DNA of 5,947 nt from Myxococcaceae bacterium (GTDB taxonomy: Bacteria > Myxococcota > Myxococcia > Myxococcales > Myxococcaceae), in assembly GCA_018262385.1 (NCBI GenBank), contig JAGSPQ010000257.1, positions 1-5,947 of the forward strand, read 5' to 3'. How positions within the stretch are numbered: the first letter of the stretch is position 1; every line of letters starts with the position of its first letter. A program made the position numbers and the translations under genes. Positions 5,412-5,947 of this stretch are shown one piece after another. The notes under the pieces were generated by a model. It was not told the origin of the DNA and did not search any database. It worked only from the letters and a program-made list of their open reading frames with translations.

Positions 5412-5947
5412 ATGCGACCTGCCTTGCCACTGCTTTGCCTGCTGACTGCCACCGGGGGGTGGGCAGCAGAAACCGCCGGACCGCGGCAGCCGCCGTGTCC
5501 GGCGATCGGAGTGGTTCGCTCGGGGCCCGCGCTGGCCCGGGCGCTGGCGGATCCCTCGGGGCCCGCCGAGCTGTGGGTGGCCGGCACCCTGGAAGGAGAC
5601 TTTCTCCTCAAGCGCCCGATGGTCTTGAGGGGCTGCGAGGAGGCGACGCTGAAGGGTACTGGCCGCGGCACGGTGCTGACGGTCGAGGCCGACGACGTGG
5701 CGCTGGAAGATCTGCGGTTCACCCGCTCGGGCAGCCGGCCGACCACCGAGGACGCCGCGCTGAAGATCAAGGGCAAGCGCCACACCCTCACCCACCTGGG
5801 CGCCGACGACGCGCTCTACGGGTTCAACCTCGAGGGCTGCCAGCAGTGCCACCTCTCGTGGTCGACCGTGATCGGGCGGGACATCGAAGAGAGCCTGAAG
5901 GGCGATGGGATCAAGCTGTGGGAAGCGCACGGCTCGACGGTGAAGCA
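5412..5947 (+). CDS. nosD: NosD, periplasmic CuZ maturation protein, 3' truncated
   Basis: The frame is open to the window end; 178 residues are visible, under half of a usual NosD. NosD is a periplasmic right-handed beta-helix protein that works with the NosFY ABC transporter in assembling the CuZ centre. Visible evidence: a Sec signal peptide (MRPALPLLCLLTATGGWAAE, probable cleavage after WAA); the family's opening pattern, with LARAL (41-45), LWVAGTL...FLLKRPMVLRG (54-74) and TLKGTGRGTVLTVEADDVALEDL (79-101); and the diagnostic KGDGIKLW (163-170), corresponding to RGDGIRLW in typical NosD. Position after nosZ and the cytochrome supports the call. An odd feature is C143-QQ-C146-H147, which matches a heme c binding motif. 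In several clade II clusters nosB and nosG also occur near here; nosB is not present between nosZ and nosD. Confidence 0.9.
   Translation, partial: MRPALPLLCLLTATGGWAAETAGPRQPPCPAIGVVRSGPALARALADPSGPAELWVAGTLEGDFLLKRPMVLRGCEEATLKGTGRGTVLTVEADDVALEDLRFTRSGSRPTTEDAALKIKGKRHTLTHLGADDALYGFNLEGCQQCHLSWSTVIGRDIEESLKGDGIKLWEAHGSTVK

Overview
The window is a G+C-rich bacterial segment (roughly two-thirds G+C, with codon third positions almost all G or C). It carries the start of a clade II (Sec-exported, 'atypical') nitrous oxide reductase cluster, all on the + strand. A sigma54-type promoter, a sigma54 activator, and a Cys-rich repeat/beta-barrel protein of a style common in myxobacteria suggest Myxococcota or a related former deltaproteobacterium. 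No RNA gene or taxonomic marker confirms this.

Layout: (1) 3-1031, the 3' part of an exported Cys-repeat, Pro/Ala-linker, beta-barrel-like protein that starts before the window. (2) 1032-1181, an intergenic region with a perfect 15-bp inverted repeat and then a perfect 17-bp palindrome that runs into the next start codon. (3) 1182-2210, a sigma54-dependent activator whose only N-terminal extension is a short four-cysteine segment. (4) 2260-2769, a hemerythrin-like HHE protein. (5) 2757-2885, a control region with a second copy of the same palindrome, a -24/-12 sigma54 promoter, a small leader hairpin and a strong ribosome binding site. (6) 2886-4868, nosZ with all CuZ and CuA ligands. (7) 4874-5380, a lipoprotein mono-heme cytochrome c. 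(8) 5412 to the window end, the 5' part of nosD.

How it fits together (inference): the activator would sense a redox, O2 or N-oxide signal through its cysteines, possibly with the hemerythrin-like protein. It would bind TGTTTCA-N3-TGAAACA, about 85 bp upstream of the predicted nosZ transcription start, and drive nosZ-cytochrome-nosD from the sigma54 promoter. The copy on its own start codon suggests autoregulation. The cytochrome would pass electrons to NosZ, and NosD belongs to the accessory machinery for CuZ maturation. Clade II nos clusters usually lack nosR and their control is poorly known, so this regulator-operator-promoter set is the most interesting content of the window.
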